From an uncultured Collinsella sp. (lineage in GTDB: Bacteria > Actinomycetota > Coriobacteriia > Coriobacteriales > Coriobacteriaceae): DNA of 5,858 nt. Made by a program: the position numbers and the translations under genes. Below, piece after piece: positions 4,487 to 5,858 of the stretch. Below the pieces are notes generated by a model that was given only the letters and a program-made list of their open reading frames with translations, was not told the DNA's origin and did no database searches. The stretch is taken from assembly GCA_902468695.1 (NCBI GenBank), contig CABQZS010000199.1, positions 1 to 5,858 on the forward strand, in the 5' to 3' direction. Each line of letters begins with the position of its first letter. Position 1 is the first letter of the stretch.

Positions 4487-5858
4487 CGACTGATGTGCGC
4501 GAGGCCGCGCAGGGCCTGATTGAGTATGCCATCCACCGGTCCATGATCGGCCAGGACGATCGCATCTGGGCCTACAACACCATTTTGGAGTGCATCGGCG
4601 CCACGGGCCCCGCACTCGATATGACCTGGGCGCTGCAGACCGAGAAGCTCTCGCTCTTGCACCCCGATACCCTCCCCGACTTTGACCTTGAAGGCACGCT
4701 CGCCGTGCTTTCCGATGCTGCCGTTGCCAACGGCGCTGCCGAGGACACGGCGTCGGGCCGCGACCGCATCGCCATGCGCATCATGGGCGCGCTTATGCCG
4801 AGGCCTTCGGTTGTAAACGAGGAATTCAACGGCCGCATGGGCGTCAACGAGCCCCGCGCCGCGACCGACTGGTTCTACGGCCTGTGCTGCGACGCCGGCT
4901 ATGTGCGCCGTGCCGCCATCGCGCGCAACATCAAATGGAGTACTTCCACCAACTGGGGTGACCTGGAGATCACCATCAACCTGTCAAAGCCCGAGAAGGA
5001 CCCGCGCGACATCGCCGCGGCAGGTGCAGCCAAGAACACGGGCGAAAAGTATCCCGCCTGTCAGCTGTGCATCGAGAACGAGGGCTACCCTGGACGCTCC
5101 GCCGCAGCCGACGGTGGCGCTCACCCCGCCCGCCAGAATCTGCGCGTTATCCCCATCCAGCTCGACGGCGAGCGCTGGGGTTTCCAGTACAGCCCGTATG
5201 CGTATTTTAACGAGCACTGCATCACGATGAGCTCCGAGCATCGCCCGATGCACGTGGACCGCAAGGGTCTGACCTGCCTGCTCGACTTTGTCGACCTGTT
5301 CCCGCACTACTTTATTGGCTCCAACGCCGACCTGCCTATCGTGGGCGGCTCGATCTTGTCGCACGACCACTTCCAGGGCGGCGCGCACGAGTTCCCCATG
5401 ATGCATGCCGCCGAGGTCTCGCAGTTTAGCGTGCCCGGTTTTGACCAGGTCAGCGGTACCGTGCTGCAGTGGCCGCTCTCGGTGCTGCGCCTGCGCTCGC
5501 ATGACCGCGCTCAGCTGCTAGACGCTGCCGAGAAGATTATCCTCGCCTGGCGCGAGTGGACCGATGAGTCTGTGGGCGTCATCGCGTACACAGCCGATGG
5601 CGTGGCGCACAACACCGTGACGCCCGTCATCCGCCGCGTCGACTCTCGCGGAAATGCCGGCGGCGAAATCTACGAGGCCTACCTGGCGCTTCGCTGCAAT
5701 ATCACGACCGACGAGCACCCGCTAGGCGTTTTCCACCCGCATGCCGAGTACCACCACATTAAGAAGGAGAACATCGGCCTGATCGAGGTCATGGGCCTGG
5801 CCATTCTGCCGCCGCGCCTGGTTCCCGAGCTTGGCGCTGTCCGTGAGCATCTGCTGGC
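4477..5858 (+). CDS. galT: UDP-glucose-hexose-1-phosphate uridylyltransferase, type 2 (3' truncated by window)
   Basis: The frame is open from the ATG at 4477 to the window end (460 codons seen; the family is usually about 490-510), so only a short C-terminus is missing. The enzyme swaps UMP between UDP-glucose and galactose-1-phosphate, giving UDP-galactose and glucose-1-phosphate. The active-site HxHxQ is SHDHFQGG, with H296, H298 (the expected uridylylated nucleophile) and Q300. Other type-2 hallmarks are CQLCIENEGYPGR (C195 and C198), MSSEHRPMH (E254, H255) and, near the end, FHPHAEYHHIKKENIGL (H420, H422, H426, H427). The start overlaps the galK stop by 10 bases. AGGGGG at 4461-4466 lies 10 bases before the ATG, within galK, so translation is probably coupled. 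It belongs to the type-2 GalT group of Firmicutes and some Actinobacteria, not the E. coli type. Confidence 0.95.
   Translation, partial: MAVTTDVREAAQGLIEYAIHRSMIGQDDRIWAYNTILECIGATGPALDMTWALQTEKLSLLHPDTLPDFDLEGTLAVLSDAAVANGAAEDTASGRDRIAMRIMGALMPRPSVVNEEFNGRMGVNEPRAATDWFYGLCCDAGYVRRAAIARNIKWSTSTNWGDLEITINLSKPEKDPRDIAAAGAAKNTGEKYPACQLCIENEGYPGRSAAADGGAHPARQNLRVIPIQLDGERWGFQYSPYAYFNEHCITMSSEHRPMHVDRKGLTCLLDFVDLFPHYFIGSNADLPIVGGSILSHDHFQGGAHEFPMMHAAEVSQFSVPGFDQVSGTVLQWPLSVLRLRSHDRAQLLDAAEKIILAWREWTDESVGVIAYTADGVAHNTVTPVIRRVDSRGNAGGEIYEAYLALRCNITTDEHPLGVFHPHAEYHHIKKENIGLIEVMGLAILPPRLVPELGAVREHLL

Noticed and set aside
1..5858. tRNA genes, CRISPR arrays, insertion sequences or prophage genes
   Set aside because: No cloverleaf, regularly spaced repeats, transposase-like protein or terminal inverted repeats were seen; the window is filled by four ordinary gene blocks with uniform composition.

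Overview
The window is a GC-rich, high-GC3 bacterial segment with four gene blocks: the 3' end of a DeoR-family regulator (+), a flavodiiron protein (-), a LacI-family repressor (-), and a divergent galactokinase-galT operon (+, galT cut by the window end). The host is probably an anaerobic gut actinobacterium of the Coriobacteriia, such as Collinsella. I infer this from the strict-anaerobe flavodiiron enzyme, the type-2 GalT, the galactokinase of the clostridial/coriobacterial kind (GNHTDH signature) and the GC-rich codon use. No rRNA or other phylogenetic marker is present, so the assignment is only moderate.

Layout: 1-548 is the sensor domain of a DeoR regulator, converging on the flavodiiron gene. 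The 75-base gap between them holds a 12-bp perfect hairpin whose U-tract lies on the minus strand, so it terminates the flavodiiron transcript. The flavodiiron gene (1784-624, minus) has every metal ligand, a perfect Shine-Dalgarno and its own candidate promoter with palindromes around it. Upstream, on the same strand, is the LacI-family gene (GTG start at 2945). Between it and galK (start 3281) lies a 335-base divergent control region. This region holds three copies of a 14-bp LacI-type operator (TGTTAACGTACTCA or its complement), candidate promoters for both directions, and a strong GC-rich hairpin in the lacI leader. galK and galT overlap by 10 bases and are almost certainly co-transcribed and translationally coupled.

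How the parts work together: GalK phosphorylates galactose and GalT exchanges galactose-1-phosphate with UDP-glucose (Leloir pathway). The epimerase GalE is not in the window. The LacI protein is the obvious candidate for the repressor that binds the three operators, controlling galKT and itself (a local GalR/LacR role). The flavodiiron protein (O2 or NO reduction, usually fed by rubredoxin) has no clear metabolic link to the galactose genes. The window looks mostly like ordinary core and carbohydrate metabolism. The interesting content is regulatory: the triple operator, the lacI leader hairpin and the palindrome on the flavodiiron promoter. I saw no evidence of a new defence, mobile or biosynthetic system.
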